A stretch of 64,000 nt of DNA from Massilia phyllostachyos (GTDB lineage Bacteria > Pseudomonadota > Gammaproteobacteria > Burkholderiales > Burkholderiaceae_D). The stretch's first letter is position 1. Every line of letters starts with the position of its first letter. Under the pieces are notes generated by a model. The model made no database searches and was not told the origin of the DNA. It was given only the letters and a program-made list of their open reading frames with translations. A program made the translations under genes and the position numbers. Below, in pieces: positions 24,571 through 33,570 of this stretch. Location of the stretch: positions 124,001 to 188,000 of the forward strand of contig NZ_JAJNOC010000002.1 in NCBI RefSeq assembly GCF_021044825.1, in the 5' to 3' direction.

Positions 24571-24584
24571 TTGATCTGGGTCAA
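24571..24584. promoter_or_regulatory. FNR box upstream of the hemerythrin-like - usp - adh run
   Basis: TTGATCTGGGTCAA matches TTGAT-N4-ATCAA at 9 of 10 positions. Centre 75.5 bp upstream of the plus-strand ATG at 24653. Together with the box 87 bp away that serves the divergent operon, it forms a two-box divergent control region. Confidence 0.72.
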
Positions 24585-24652
24585 ACGCATGGACCCGGAG
24601 AGCACGGAGACTGCCAGCTCGGTCGCAGCTTTCATCCACACGAGGTATCGCC

Positions 24653-25123
24653 ATGATTTCTCCGCCCCTGCCCGGCCAGGGCCCGCACACCGTGGTGCGG
24701 GCGATGGCGCGCGCCCGCAACCGCCTGCTGGTCCGGGTGCGCGCCGCCGGCCGCGCGCCGGACGCCGCCTTCGCCAACCTCTTCGGCCACCTGGTCGCGG
24801 CCGTCGAAGCGGCGTTCCGGGCCGAGGAAATCCAGATGGAAGCGATCGGCTTTCCCGGCGTGCGCGAGCAGCGGCGCGACAACGCGCAGCTGCTCAGCGC
24901 CCTGCACCACGCCGCCGCGCGCGTCGAGTCGGGCGAGCTCGGCGTCGGACGCGAGGTCGTGGACGCGCTGCCCTGCCTGCTGTCGCTGCACCGCTTCTGC
25001 TCGCTGCGCGTACTGGCGCAGGCGCGCCGCACGGTGCACGCGCTGCGCCACGCCCGCGCGCCGGGCCCGCTGGCGCGCCATGCCCGCGCCTCCCGGACGG
25101 CGCCGGCGCCGCGCCGCACCTAG
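24653..25123 (+). CDS. Hemerythrin-like four-helix protein with substituted iron ligands (tentative)
   Basis: 156 aa, alpha-helical, no signal peptide, basic Arg/Pro-rich tail. The segment 'FANLFGHLVAAVEAAFRAEE' (about 42-61) followed by 'IQMEAIGFPGVREQRRDNAQ' (about 62-81) recalls the hemerythrin F..H / H...E / M....P....H...H pattern. The expected His ligands appear as Phe, Gln and Asn, and only the bridging Glu is kept. This suggests a hemerythrin fold that no longer binds a di-iron site, or only a chance resemblance. It is the first gene behind the FNR box at 24571 and precedes a tandem usp by 47 bp. Function unknown. Confidence 0.5.
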   Translation: MISPPLPGQGPHTVVRAMARARNRLLVRVRAAGRAPDAAFANLFGHLVAAVEAAFRAEEIQMEAIGFPGVREQRRDNAQLLSALHHAAARVESGELGVGREVVDALPCLLSLHRFCSLRVLAQARRTVHALRHARAPGPLARHARASRTAPAPRRT

Positions 25124-25170
25124 CCCGCCATCCAACGCCCCTTGCCGCCATCGTCGATACGAGGAACGCC

Positions 25171-26007
25171 ATGAGCTACCGCACCATCGTCGTGCACGTG
25201 GACGAATCGCGCCATGCGCCCCAGCGCATCCGCCTGGCCGCGCGCCTGGCCGCCGAGCACGAGGCGCACCTGGTCGGGGTGGCGGTCACCGGCGTCTCAC
25301 GCGAGGTGTTCCCGCACGGCTACCAGGCCGCACCCGGCACGCTGGAGGCGAGCTATTTCCAGCCCCTGCACGACGCGGCGGCGCGCGCGCTGGAGGTGTT
25401 CGGCGAACTGGCGCTCGGGGCCGGGGTGTCGTTCGAGAAGCGGCTGGTGTGCGACCTGGCCAGCGAGGCGCTGGCGCGCATCGGCCGCTTCGCCGACCTG
25501 GTGGTGGTCGGCCAGGACGATCCGAACGAGGCCCTGAAGGACACCATCGGCCGCATCCCCGAGTACGTGGCCTTCACCAGCGCCCGCCCGGTGCTGGTGG
25601 TCCCGTGCGCGCCGGTCCTGCACGGCATGGGACGCCACGTGCTGGCCGCCTGGAACGGCGGCAAGGAAGCGGCCGGCGCGCTGCTGGCCGCGCTGCCAGT
25701 GATGCGGCGTGCGGTGCGGGTGACGGTGGCGGCCTTCCTTCCGCAGGGCGCGGGAGAACTCGACGAGCCGCAGCAGCAGGCCGACCTGGCCGCTTTCCTG
25801 GCGCGCCACGAGGTGCAGGCCGAACTGCTGGTCCTGCACCGCAACGTCGACGGCGGGCGCGCGCTGCTCGACCTCGCGCGGCGCGAGAACTACGACCTGC
25901 TGGTGATGGGCTGCTACGGCCACTCGCAATTCCGCGAACTGTTCCTGGGCGGGGTCACGCGCAGGCTGCTGCAGGACGCGACCCTGCCGCTGCTGATGGC
26001 GCGCTGA
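25171..26007 (+). CDS. Tandem-domain universal stress protein
   Basis: 278 aa with two UspA domains (about 1-145 and 150-278). The N-terminal domain begins 'MSYRTIVVHVDESRHAPQRI'; the C-terminal domain ends with 'MGCYGHSQFRELFLGGVTRR', a G-x2-G-x9-G-G loop in place of G-S, typical of two-domain Usp proteins. A 'GAGGAA'-type ribosome site precedes the ATG. Flanked by the hemerythrin-like gene and by an alcohol dehydrogenase 25 bp downstream, all probably one FNR-driven transcript. The arrangement matches the second tandem Usp at 37981-38820, indicating paralogy. Confidence 0.92.
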   Translation: MSYRTIVVHVDESRHAPQRIRLAARLAAEHEAHLVGVAVTGVSREVFPHGYQAAPGTLEASYFQPLHDAAARALEVFGELALGAGVSFEKRLVCDLASEALARIGRFADLVVVGQDDPNEALKDTIGRIPEYVAFTSARPVLVVPCAPVLHGMGRHVLAAWNGGKEAAGALLAALPVMRRAVRVTVAAFLPQGAGELDEPQQQADLAAFLARHEVQAELLVLHRNVDGGRALLDLARRENYDLLVMGCYGHSQFRELFLGGVTRRLLQDATLPLLMAR

Positions 26008-26032
26008 CGCCCCGTGAGAAAAGGAGGCAAGG

Positions 26033-27088
26033 ATGGACACGATGAAGGCGGCGGTATTCAAGGAAGCGGGACGGATCGTGCTGGAGCGCAGGCCGGTGCC
26101 GCGCGCCGGGCCGGGCGAGGCGGTGATCAAGGTCTCCATGACCACCATCTGCGGCACCGACGTGCATATCCTGAAGGGCGAGTACCCGGTCGCGCCCGGC
26201 CTGATCGTCGGCCACGAGCCGGTCGGCACGATCGCCGAGCTCGGCCCCGGGGTGGACGGCTACCGGCTCGGACAGCGCGTGGTGGTCGGCGCCATCACGC
26301 CCTGCGGGCAGTGCCATCCCTGCCTCGAGGGCCACCAGTCGCAGTGCGGCGGCCATGCGATCGGCGGCTGGCGCTTCGGCAATACGATCGACGGCTGCCA
26401 GGCCGAGTACGTGCGGGTGCCGTTCGCGATGGCCAACCTGGCGCCGGTGCCGGACGGACTGAGCGACGAGCAGGTGCTGATGTGTCCCGACATCATGAGC
26501 ACCGGCTTCGGCGGCGCCGAGAACGGCGCGATCCGCATCGGCGACACCGTGGCGGTGTTCGCGCAGGGGCCGATCGGCCTGTGCGCGACCGCCGGCGCGC
26601 GCCTGCGCGGGGCCAGCCGCATCATCGCGGTCGACAGCGTGCCCGAGCGCCTGGAGATGGCGCGGCGCCTGGGGGCCGACCACGTGGTCGACCATACCCG
26701 CGACGACCCGGTCGAGGCGATTCTGGCGCTCACCGGCGGCCAGGGCGCCGACGTGACGATCGAGGCGCTCGGCACCCAGCCCACCTTCGAGAACTGTCTG
26801 CGCGCCCTGCGCCCCGGCGGCACGCTGTCGAGCCTGGGCGTGTACTCGGGCAAGCTCAGCCTGCCGGTGGACGCGTTCGCGGCCGGCCTGGGCGACCACC
26901 GGATCGTCACCACGCTGTGCCCCGGCGGCAAGCACCGGATGCGGCGCCTGATGGACATCGTGGCGTCCGGCCGGGTCGATCTGCGGCCCCTGGTGACGCA
27001 CCGCTTCCCGCTCGACCGGATCGAGGAAGCCTACGCGCTGTTCGCGGCCCAGCGCGACGGCGTGCTGAAGGTGGCGATCGTGCCGTGA
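26033..27088 (+). CDS. Zinc-dependent alcohol dehydrogenase (secondary-alcohol/isopropanol-type)
   Basis: 351 aa MDR enzyme. Catalytic zinc site: 'TTICGTDVHILKGEYPV' (Cys) and 'GLIVGHEPVGTI' (His-Glu), with Asp in 'MCPDIMSTGFGGAE' as in NADP-dependent secondary alcohol dehydrogenases of the Clostridium/Thermoanaerobacter type. The cysteines 'CGQCHPCLEGHQSQC' would give a structural zinc lobe. Rossmann region 'GDTVAVFAQGPIGLCATAGA'. It interconverts alcohols and ketones/aldehydes with NAD(P)(H). An 'AAAGGAGG' ribosome site lies before the ATG, 25 bp after the tandem usp. As a presumed FNR target it would act as an electron sink when oxygen is short (inference); the precise substrate is unknown. 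Confidence 0.92.
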   Translation: MDTMKAAVFKEAGRIVLERRPVPRAGPGEAVIKVSMTTICGTDVHILKGEYPVAPGLIVGHEPVGTIAELGPGVDGYRLGQRVVVGAITPCGQCHPCLEGHQSQCGGHAIGGWRFGNTIDGCQAEYVRVPFAMANLAPVPDGLSDEQVLMCPDIMSTGFGGAENGAIRIGDTVAVFAQGPIGLCATAGARLRGASRIIAVDSVPERLEMARRLGADHVVDHTRDDPVEAILALTGGQGADVTIEALGTQPTFENCLRALRPGGTLSSLGVYSGKLSLPVDAFAAGLGDHRIVTTLCPGGKHRMRRLMDIVASGRVDLRPLVTHRFPLDRIEEAYALFAAQRDGVLKVAIVP

Positions 27089-27102
27089 GGTCCGTCCCGC
27101 CA

Positions 27103-27630
27103 TCACGCGGCAGGCTCGGCGAAGTCGGGCGGGGCGGCCTCGCGCGGATCGCGCAGCAGCAGCACCGGGATCGGCGAATTGGCCAGCACGTACTGCGCGA
27201 CGCTGCCGGCGAAGGAGCGGTTGGCGTCGTTCGGGCCGTGGGCGCCCATCACGATCAGGTCGCAGCCGTGGGCCTGGGCCACCCGCAGGATCTCGGGGCC
27301 CGGACTGGAAGCCAGCGGCGCGACCCCGTCGCAGGCGACGCCGCCGGCACGGGCGATGCGGTCGACGGTGTCGAGGTGGGCGCGCGCGGCGCGGCGGACG
27401 CGTTCGAATTCGCGGCGCGCGAGGCTCGCTTCGTCCGCTGCGGCGTCCACCGCGGCGGAACCGGCCGCGAGGGCGCCGCCGGCCGCCTCCGGCATGGAGA
27501 ACCGCGGCTGGGCGACGGCGACGGCGACGATGCGGCCGGCGCCGCCGCGGGCGAGCACCACGCCCATCTGGGCCGCGCGCACCGCGAGGTCGGAACCATC
27601 GGTGGCGATACAGACTCTTTCAAGGAACAT
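27103..27630 (-). CDS. Universal stress protein (single UspA domain)
   Basis: 175 aa from ATG 27630, which follows a GGAGGG ribosome site and gives 'MFLERVCIATDGSDLAVRAA'. A longer upstream start is possible but less likely. Insert-rich central region (about 50-95), then the ATP-binding loop 'GAHGPNDANRSFAGSV' with intact G-x2-G-x9-G-S. Convergent with the alcohol dehydrogenase (14-bp gap). Its FNR box (27687-27700) lies 57 bp upstream, overlapping the beginning of the divergent HlyD gene. Confidence 0.9.
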   Translation of the reverse strand: MFLERVCIATDGSDLAVRAAQMGVVLARGGAGRIVAVAVAQPRFSMPEAAGGALAAGSAAVDAAADEASLARREFERVRRAARAHLDTVDRIARAGGVACDGVAPLASSPGPEILRVAQAHGCDLIVMGAHGPNDANRSFAGSVAQYVLANSPIPVLLLRDPREAAPPDFAEPAA

Positions 27631-27674
27631 GACACCCTCCGGCAATCGCTGAATCGACAGCATTGGGGCTACCC

Positions 27675-28817
27675 ATGATGGATGGTTTGACCAAGATCAA
27701 ATTCTGGGGCGGCGAGGCGGGGCCCGGCCTGCGTTTCGGCGCGCTGTCCGGCCGGCGCCTCGCCGCCGCGCTGTTGGTGCTGGCCGCGCTGGCGGCGATC
27801 GGCGTGCTGGCGGGGCCATGGCGGGCCGGCGGCGGCGCCGGCGCGCCGCCGGGCTTCGTCAGCGGCAACGGCCGCATCGAGGCGGTCGAGGTCGACGTGG
27901 CCACCCGCCTGCCGGGACGCCTGGCTGCGGTGCTGGTCGAGGAGGGCGACACCGTGGTGGCGGGGCAGTTGCTGGCGCGCATGGATTCGCTGCCGCTGCT
28001 GGCCCAGCGCGGCGAGGCGCGGGCGCGCGAGCGCCAGGCGCGCGATGCGGTGGCCCAGGCCGAGGCGGGCCGGGCGATGCGGCGCAGCGACGAGGCGGCG
28101 CTGGCGGCCACGGTGGTCCAGCGCCGCAGCGAGCTCGATGCGGCCGAGCGCCGCCTGCGCCGCTCCGGCGCGCTGGCGGCGGCGGGCGCCGTGGCGGCGC
28201 AGGAACTGGACGACGACACGGCCCGGGTGCGCGGGGCCGAGGCCGCGCTGGCCGCGGCGCGCGCCCAGCGCGAAGCGGCGGCGGCGGCCGGCGCCGCGGC
28301 CGCGGCCCAGGTGGTCGAGGCGCGCTCCAATGTGGCGGTGGCGGCGGCGGCGACCGCCCGCATCGACGCCGACCTGCGCGACCTGGCGCTCACCGCGCCG
28401 CGCGCCGGCCGGGTCCAGTACCGCGTCGCCGAGCCGGGCGAAGTGCTGGCCGGCGGCGCCACGGTGCTCAACCTGATCGACCTGGGCGACGTGTTCATGA
28501 GTTTCTTCGTGCCGGAGGCGGCGGCCGGCCGGATTCCCCTCGGCGCCGAGGTGCGGCTGCAGCTCGACGCCGCTCCCGGCTTCATCGTGCCGGCGCGGGT
28601 CACCTATGTCGCCAGCGCGGCCCAGTTCACGCCGAAGTCGGTGGAAACGGCGAGCGAGCGCGAGAAGCTGATGTTCCGCGTCAAGGCCCAGGTCGACCGC
28701 GCCGTGCTGCAGCGCTACGCCGGCTACGTCAAGGCCGGGGTGCCGGGCGTGGCCTGGCTGCGCGTGGACCGCGATGCGCCCTGGCCGCCGGCGCTGGCGC
28801 TGCGGAGCGGCGCATGA
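27675..28817 (+). CDS. HlyD-family adaptor of an ABC exporter (YhiI-like)
   Basis: 380 aa from ATG 27675 (TTG 27663 adds four residues; the transmembrane anchor at about 31-48 rules out starts much further downstream). After the anchor '[19 protein letters not shown]' comes a biotinyl-lipoyl half ('[20 protein letters not shown]'), a long alanine/arginine-rich coiled-coil hairpin (about 115-235), the second lipoyl half ('[20 protein letters not shown]') and a beta-barrel region. The stop overlaps the ABC ATPase start (ATGA). With the two following genes it forms the same order as E. coli yhiI-rbbA-yhhJ. Its first codons contain the FNR box of the divergent usp. Confidence 0.88.
   Translation: MMDGLTKIKFWGGEAGPGLRFGALSGRRLAAALLVLAALAAIGVLAGPWRAGGGAGAPPGFVSGNGRIEAVEVDVATRLPGRLAAVLVEEGDTVVAGQLLARMDSLPLLAQRGEARARERQARDAVAQAEAGRAMRRSDEAALAATVVQRRSELDAAERRLRRSGALAAAGAVAAQELDDDTARVRGAEAALAAARAQREAAAAAGAAAAAQVVEARSNVAVAAAATARIDADLRDLALTAPRAGRVQYRVAEPGEVLAGGATVLNLIDLGDVFMSFFVPEAAAGRIPLGAEVRLQLDAAPGFIVPARVTYVASAAQFTPKSVETASEREKLMFRVKAQVDRAVLQRYAGYVKAGVPGVAWLRVDRDAPWPPALALRSGA
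27687..27700. promoter_or_regulatory. FNR box for usp, lying inside the start of the HlyD gene
   Basis: TTGACCAAGATCAA matches TTGAT-N4-ATCAA at 9 of 10 positions; centre 63.5 bp from the minus-strand usp ATG, with a weak -10-like AATGCT (27664-27659) 32 bp away. The same bases encode residues about 5-9 of the divergent HlyD-type protein, so FNR bound here could also block that gene. Confidence 0.7.
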
Positions 28818-31546
28818 GCGAAGGCATGCCGTCGCAGGCGGCGGTGGCGCGGGTCGCCGGACTGCGCCTGCGCTACCGGCACGCCGTCGCGCTCGACGGC
28901 GTCGACCTGGTGCTGCCGGCGGGCGCCATGACCGGACTGATCGGGCCGGACGGGGTCGGCAAGTCGAGCCTGCTCGCGGTGCTGGCGGGGGCGCGCCGCG
29001 TGCGCCAGGGCCGGGTCGAGGTGCTGGGCGGGGACATGCGCAGCGCGGCTTTCCGCACCCGCGTCAGCCCGCGCATCGCCTACATGCCGCAGGGCCTCGG
29101 ACGCAATCTCTATCCCGCGCTGACGGTCGCGGAAAACCTGGCGTTCTTCGCGCGCCTGTTCGGCCTGGACCAGGACGCGGCGCGCGGCCGCATCGCGCTG
29201 CTCGCCCGCAGCACCGGCTTGCTGCCCTTCCTCGGACGGGCGGCCGGCGCGCTGTCGGGCGGGATGAAGCAGAAGCTGGGCGTGTGCTGCGCCCTGGTGC
29301 ACGAGCCGGACCTCCTGATCCTGGACGAGCCCACCACCGGGGTCGATCCGCTGGCGCGGGTCCAGTTCTGGGAGCTGGTGGCGGCGATCCGCGCGGCGCG
29401 CCCGGGCCTGTCGGTGCTCGTGGCCACCGCCTACATGGAAGAGGCCGGCCGGATGGACTGGCTGGTGGCGCTGCACGGCGGGCGGGTGCTGGCCGAGGGC
29501 GCGCCGGCGGCGCTGCTTGCGCGCACCGGCTGCGCCAGCCTGGAGCAGGCCTTCGTGGCCCTGTTGCCGGGCGCGGGACGGCCGCCGCCGTCGCGGCCGG
29601 CGCCGGGACCGCGACCGGCGCCGGATGCCGGCGCCGCGCCGGTGGTCGAGGCGCGCGGCCTGTGGCGCCGCTACGGCGCCTTCGTCGCGGTGCGCGACGT
29701 CAGCTTTCGCATCGCGCGCGGCGAGATCTTCGGCTTCATCGGTTCCAACGGCTGCGGCAAGAGCACCACCATGAAGATGCTGACCGGCCTGCTGGCGCCG
29801 AGCGGCGGCGAGGCCTGGGTGCTGGGACAGCCGCTGCGCCGCCACGACCTGCCGGCGCGGCGCCGGGTCGGCTACATGTCGCAGGGCTTCTCGCTGTACC
29901 GCGAACTGAGCGTGCGCCAGAACCTGCTGCTGCATGCGCGCCTGTTCGACCTGCCCGATGCCGCCGGCCGCGCCCGCTGCATGGCGCTGGCGCAGCGCTT
30001 CGGCCTGGCGCCGCTGCTGGACGCGATGCCGGACGCGCTGCCGCTGGGGATGCGCCAGCGCCTGTCGCTGGCGGTCGCGCTGGTGCACGCGCCGGAGCTG
30101 CTGATCCTGGATGAGCCGACCTCGGGCGTCGATCCGCTGGCGCGCGACGGCTTCTGGGACGAGATGCTGGCCCTGTCGCGCGGCGGCGGGGTCACGATCT
30201 TCATCTCGACCCATTTCATGAACGAGGCCGAGCGCTGCGACCGGGTGGCGCTGATGCATGGCGGCCGGGTGCTGGCCTGCGGCACGCCGGCCGAGCTGCG
30301 GCGCGCGCGCGGGGCGGCCAGCCTGGAAGACGCCTTCGTGGCCTGGCTGCGCGAGGCCGATCCCGAGGCGGGCGGGGCGCCGCCCGTGCTGCCGCCGGCC
30401 CAGGCGCCGCCGCGGCGCGCGGGCGGGGCCTGGCTGCGCCGCGCCGCCGCCTGCAGCTGGCGCGAGACACTGGAGCTGGCGCGCGACCCGGTGCGGGCCC
30501 TGCTGGCCACGCTCGGCTCGCTGCTCCTGATGATCGTCATCGGCTACGGCCTGAACATGGACGTCGAGGACCTGCCGTACGCCGTGCTGGACCGCGACGG
30601 CACGGCCCTCAGCCGCGACTATGCGCTCAACCTGGCCGGCTCGCGCTACTTCAGCGAGCGGGCGCCGCTGGCCGGCTACGCCGAGCTCGACCGGCGCATG
30701 CGCTCCGGCGAGCTGGCGCTGGCGATCGAGATCCCGTCCGGCTTCGCGCGCGCGCTCGAGCGCGGCCGCCCGGCCCGGATCGGCGCCTGGATCGACGGCG
30801 CCAACCCGTTCCGCGCAGAGACCGCGCAAGGCTATGTGCAGGGCGTGCACGCGCACTGGCTGCGCGCACGCGTGGCGGGCGCGGCCGGCCCGCCGGCGGA
30901 CGCGGCCAGGGTCGAGACGCGCTTTCGCTACAACCCCGACGTGCGCAGCATGCCGGCCATGGTGCCGGCCATCATCGCGCTGCTGCTGCTGAACCTGCCG
31001 GCGATGCAGGCGGCGCTGGCGGTGGTGCGCGAAAAGGAAATGGGGTCGATCGTCAACCTCTACGTGACGCCGCTGCGGCGCAGCGAATTCTTGCTCGGCA
31101 AGGCGGCGCCGTATGTGCTGCTGGCCATGCTGAATTTCCTGCTGATGACCCTGCTGGCGGTGCTGCTGCTCGGGGTGCCGCTCAAGGGCAGCGTGGCGGC
31201 GCTGGCGACGGCCGCCTTCCTGTTCTGCGTCAGCTCGACCGGCATCGGCCTGCTGGCCTCGGCCTTCACGCGCAGCCAGATCGCGGCGATCTTCCTCACC
31301 ATGATCGGCACCATGCTGCCGGCCATCCAGTTCGCCGGCCTGATCAACCCGGTGGCCTCGCTCGAGGGCGCCGGCCGGCTCATCGGCGCCGCCTATCCGG
31401 TCTCGCACATGCTGACCGCCAGCCGCGGCGTGTTCGCCAAGGCGCTCGGCTTCGCCGACCTGGGCGGTGAATTCCTGGCCCTGCTGGCGGCGATCCCCGT
31501 GATCCTGGGCCTGGCGATCGCGGCGCTGCCGCGCCAGGAGCGCTAG
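28814..31546 (+). CDS. rbbA: RbbA-like ABC transporter: two ATPase domains fused to an ABC-2 permease
   Basis: 910 aa. ATPase domain 1: Walker A 'GPDGVGKSS', signature 'LSGGMKQK', Walker B '[13 protein letters not shown]'. ATPase domain 2: Walker A '[10 protein letters not shown]', degenerate signature '[10 protein letters not shown]', Walker B '[13 protein letters not shown]'. The C-terminal half (about 545-910) is an ABC-2 permease with a large extracytoplasmic loop and six membrane spans ('[10 protein letters not shown]' and following). E. coli RbbA (YhiH) shares this architecture and was reported to associate with ribosomes, but with adjacent HlyD and permease genes export is the simpler role. 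Starts inside the HlyD stop codon (ATGA) and is followed after 2 bp by the second permease. Substrate unknown. Confidence 0.9.
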   Translation: MSEGMPSQAAVARVAGLRLRYRHAVALDGVDLVLPAGAMTGLIGPDGVGKSSLLAVLAGARRVRQGRVEVLGGDMRSAAFRTRVSPRIAYMPQGLGRNLYPALTVAENLAFFARLFGLDQDAARGRIALLARSTGLLPFLGRAAGALSGGMKQKLGVCCALVHEPDLLILDEPTTGVDPLARVQFWELVAAIRAARPGLSVLVATAYMEEAGRMDWLVALHGGRVLAEGAPAALLARTGCASLEQAFVALLPGAGRPPPSRPAPGPRPAPDAGAAPVVEARGLWRRYGAFVAVRDVSFRIARGEIFGFIGSNGCGKSTTMKMLTGLLAPSGGEAWVLGQPLRRHDLPARRRVGYMSQGFSLYRELSVRQNLLLHARLFDLPDAAGRARCMALAQRFGLAPLLDAMPDALPLGMRQRLSLAVALVHAPELLILDEPTSGVDPLARDGFWDEMLALSRGGGVTIFISTHFMNEAERCDRVALMHGGRVLACGTPAELRRARGAASLEDAFVAWLREADPEAGGAPPVLPPAQAPPRRAGGAWLRRAAACSWRETLELARDPVRALLATLGSLLLMIVIGYGLNMDVEDLPYAVLDRDGTALSRDYALNLAGSRYFSERAPLAGYAELDRRMRSGELALAIEIPSGFARALERGRPARIGAWIDGANPFRAETAQGYVQGVHAHWLRARVAGAAGPPADAARVETRFRYNPDVRSMPAMVPAIIALLLLNLPAMQAALAVVREKEMGSIVNLYVTPLRRSEFLLGKAAPYVLLAMLNFLLMTLLAVLLLGVPLKGSVAALATAAFLFCVSSTGIGLLASAFTRSQIAAIFLTMIGTMLPAIQFAGLINPVASLEGAGRLIGAAYPVSHMLTASRGVFAKALGFADLGGEFLALLAAIPVILGLAIAALPRQER

Positions 31547-31548
31547 CC

Positions 31549-32673
31549 GTGGGACCGTCCTGGCGCAAGGTCTGGCGCCTCGGCGTCAAGGAATGGTGGA
31601 GCCTGGCGCGCGATCCGGTGCTGCTGGTGCTGATTGTGTACAGCTTCACCGCCGGGGTCTACATCGCCGCCACCTCGCAGCCGGACACGCTGAGCCGCGC
31701 CGCGCTGGCCATCGTCGACGAAGACGCGTCGCCGCTGTCGCTGCGCATCCGCCAGGCCTTCCTGGCGCCGCAGTTCGTGCCGCCCGAAGCCGTGCCGCTG
31801 GACCAGCTCGACCCGCGCCTGGACCGCGGCCGTTCCACCTTCGTGCTGGTGATCCCGGCCGGCTTCCAGCGCCGGGTGCTGGCCGGCCAGGCGCCGGCGC
31901 TGCAGCTGAACGTCGACGCCACCCGCATGAGCCAGGCATTTTCCGGCAGCGGCTACGTCGAGCGCATCGCGCTGGGCGAGGTGGACGCCTTCGTGCGCGG
32001 CGTGCGGGCGCAGCCGGCGCCGCCGGTGGAGCTGGCGCTGCGGGCGCGCTTCAACCCGGCGCTGGCGCCGTCCTGGTTCGGCGGCCTGATGGAAATGATC
32101 AACCACGTGACCATGCTGTCGGTGATCCTGAGCGGCGCCGCCCTGATCCGCGAGCGCGAGCACGGCACCGTGGAGCACCTGCTGGCGATGCCGGTGCGGC
32201 CGGCCGAGATCCTGCTGGCCAAGCTGTGGTCGATGGCGGCGGTGGTGCTGCTGGCCACCGCGGTGGCGCTGCTGGTGGTGCTGCGCGGCCTGCTGCAGGT
32301 CGGGGTCGCCGGCTCGGTGCCGCTGTTCCTGTTCGGGGCCGCCCTGCACCTGTTCGCCACCACCTCGCTCGGCATCCTGATGGCGGCGCTGGCGCGCGGC
32401 ATGCCCCAGTTCGGCCTGCTGGTGATCCTGGCGCTGCTGCCGCTCGAGATGCTGTCCGGCGCCACCACCCCGCGCGAAAGCATTCCGCCGCTGCTGCGCG
32501 AGGCGATGCTGCTGGCGCCGACCACCCATTTCGTCGCACTGAGCCAGGCGATCCTGTTCCGCGGCGCCGGCCTGGACGCGGTGTGGCGGCCCTGCCTGGC
32601 CCTGCTGGGCATCGGCGCCGTCCTGTTCGCGCTGGCGCTGGCGCGCTTCGGCGCGGCCTTGCGGCCGCGCTGA
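31549..32673 (+). CDS. ABC-2 type permease (YhhJ-like)
   Basis: 374 aa inner-membrane permease. First membrane span at about 24-42, a large periplasmic domain to about residue 180, then five spans, with 'EREHGTVEHLLAMPVRPAEI' (about 204-223) as the conserved coupling region of ABC-2 exporters. GTG start 2 bp after the preceding stop, so translation is coupled. It pairs with the permease half of the RbbA-like protein to form the channel, with the HlyD-type protein as adaptor. Convergent with the SYLF gene (17 bp apart). Confidence 0.88.
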   Translation: MGPSWRKVWRLGVKEWWSLARDPVLLVLIVYSFTAGVYIAATSQPDTLSRAALAIVDEDASPLSLRIRQAFLAPQFVPPEAVPLDQLDPRLDRGRSTFVLVIPAGFQRRVLAGQAPALQLNVDATRMSQAFSGSGYVERIALGEVDAFVRGVRAQPAPPVELALRARFNPALAPSWFGGLMEMINHVTMLSVILSGAALIREREHGTVEHLLAMPVRPAEILLAKLWSMAAVVLLATAVALLVVLRGLLQVGVAGSVPLFLFGAALHLFATTSLGILMAALARGMPQFGLLVILALLPLEMLSGATTPRESIPPLLREAMLLAPTTHFVALSQAILFRGAGLDAVWRPCLALLGIGAVLFALALARFGAALRPR

Positions 32674-32690
32674 GAGGGTGCGCCGGGCGC

Positions 32691-33491
32691 TCAGTCGCTG
32701 GCCGTGGTGGAACCGCCGGCGCCGGCGCCGAGCGCCGCGCGCAGCGCCTCGGCGCGCGGGTCGGGCGCGCTGCTGTCGATCGCCTGCTGGGCCGTGACCG
32801 GCTTGCCGTAATGGGCATGGGTCAGGCGTTCGTTGTAGCGGATGTCGTTCAGCGCGACGGTCGCGGCGTTGCCGAACAGGCCCTTGGCGCCCGACCAGGC
32901 GACCACGTCGCCGGCGGTCGAACCCTGCTTCATGCGCGCGAAGTTGACCACGGTCAGGCCGGCGTCGGCGCTCAGCGAGAAGTTGTTGCGCTTGCGGAAG
33001 TGCTCCACCGCCTTCTGGTTCATCAGCAGCAGCGCGATGGGGCCGCTCTCGACGCCGGCCTGCAGGCCCACGCTGAGCCCGCCGATGGTGAAGAAAGCGG
33101 GGTTGCCCCAGTGGCTGTCGGCATGGCGGGTCAGCAGCACGCCGGAGCCGCCCGCGGCGCCGACGCCGAGCGCGGCGCGGCCGTAGAGCGGAACGATGTA
33201 GACGCCGCGCGCCATGCGCAGCAGTTCCGCCAGGGCCGGGGTGGCCGACATGGTGCGCACGACGGCGGCGGCGTCGTCGAGGCGGCGGCCGGCGGCGTCC
33301 TTGCGCTGGGCCTCGGTCGTCCCGTCCTGACCCGCCGCCGGAGTGGCCTGGGCGCCCGCGCGTCCATCCTGGGCCGCTCCGGCCGGCAGGGCGGCCAGCA
33401 GCAGCGCGGCGGCGCCGCAGCAGAGCGCGCGGCGGCGGATGACGCGGCCCAGGATGGCGCCGCCTGCGGTGTGGACCTTGGTGTCGATCAT
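32691..33491 (-). CDS. SYLF-domain (YSC84-type) lipid-binding protein
   Basis: 266 aa from ATG 33491, which has a strong AAGGAGG ribosome site. Signal-type hydrophobic segment at about 22-40 ('ALCCGAAALLLAALPAGAA'), suggesting periplasmic export. The SYLF domain (about 75-245) includes 'ARGVYIVPLYGRAALGVGAA', 'FFTIGGLSVGLQAGVESGPI' and 'DVVAWSGAKGLFG'. The family binds phosphoinositides or other lipids in eukaryotes; bacterial members are envelope proteins of unknown role. An imperfect FNR box (33550-33563) lies 59 bp upstream with a -10-like TAAGCT at the right spacing, so it may belong to the same regulon. Confidence 0.87.
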   Translation of the reverse strand: MIDTKVHTAGGAILGRVIRRRALCCGAAALLLAALPAGAAQDGRAGAQATPAAGQDGTTEAQRKDAAGRRLDDAAAVVRTMSATPALAELLRMARGVYIVPLYGRAALGVGAAGGSGVLLTRHADSHWGNPAFFTIGGLSVGLQAGVESGPIALLLMNQKAVEHFRKRNNFSLSADAGLTVVNFARMKQGSTAGDVVAWSGAKGLFGNAATVALNDIRYNERLTHAHYGKPVTAQQAIDSSAPDPRAEALRAALGAGAGGSTTASD

Positions 33492-33549
33492 GGCAATCCT
33501 CCTTCTGGTTGGTTGTCGGGGCAGCTTATCCCGTGGTCCGGGAAAAAGA

Positions 33550-33563
33550 CTGACATCGCTCAA
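33550..33563. promoter_or_regulatory. Degenerate FNR box upstream of the SYLF gene
   Basis: CTGACATCGCTCAA matches TTGAT-N4-ATCAA at only 7 of 10 positions, but the centre is 65.5 bp from the ATG, as in the stronger sites. On the minus strand TAAGCT (33528-33523) is centred 31 bp away, the class II -10 position. Likely functional only if FNR is abundant. Confidence 0.4.
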
Positions 33564-33570
33564 TCGCGTT

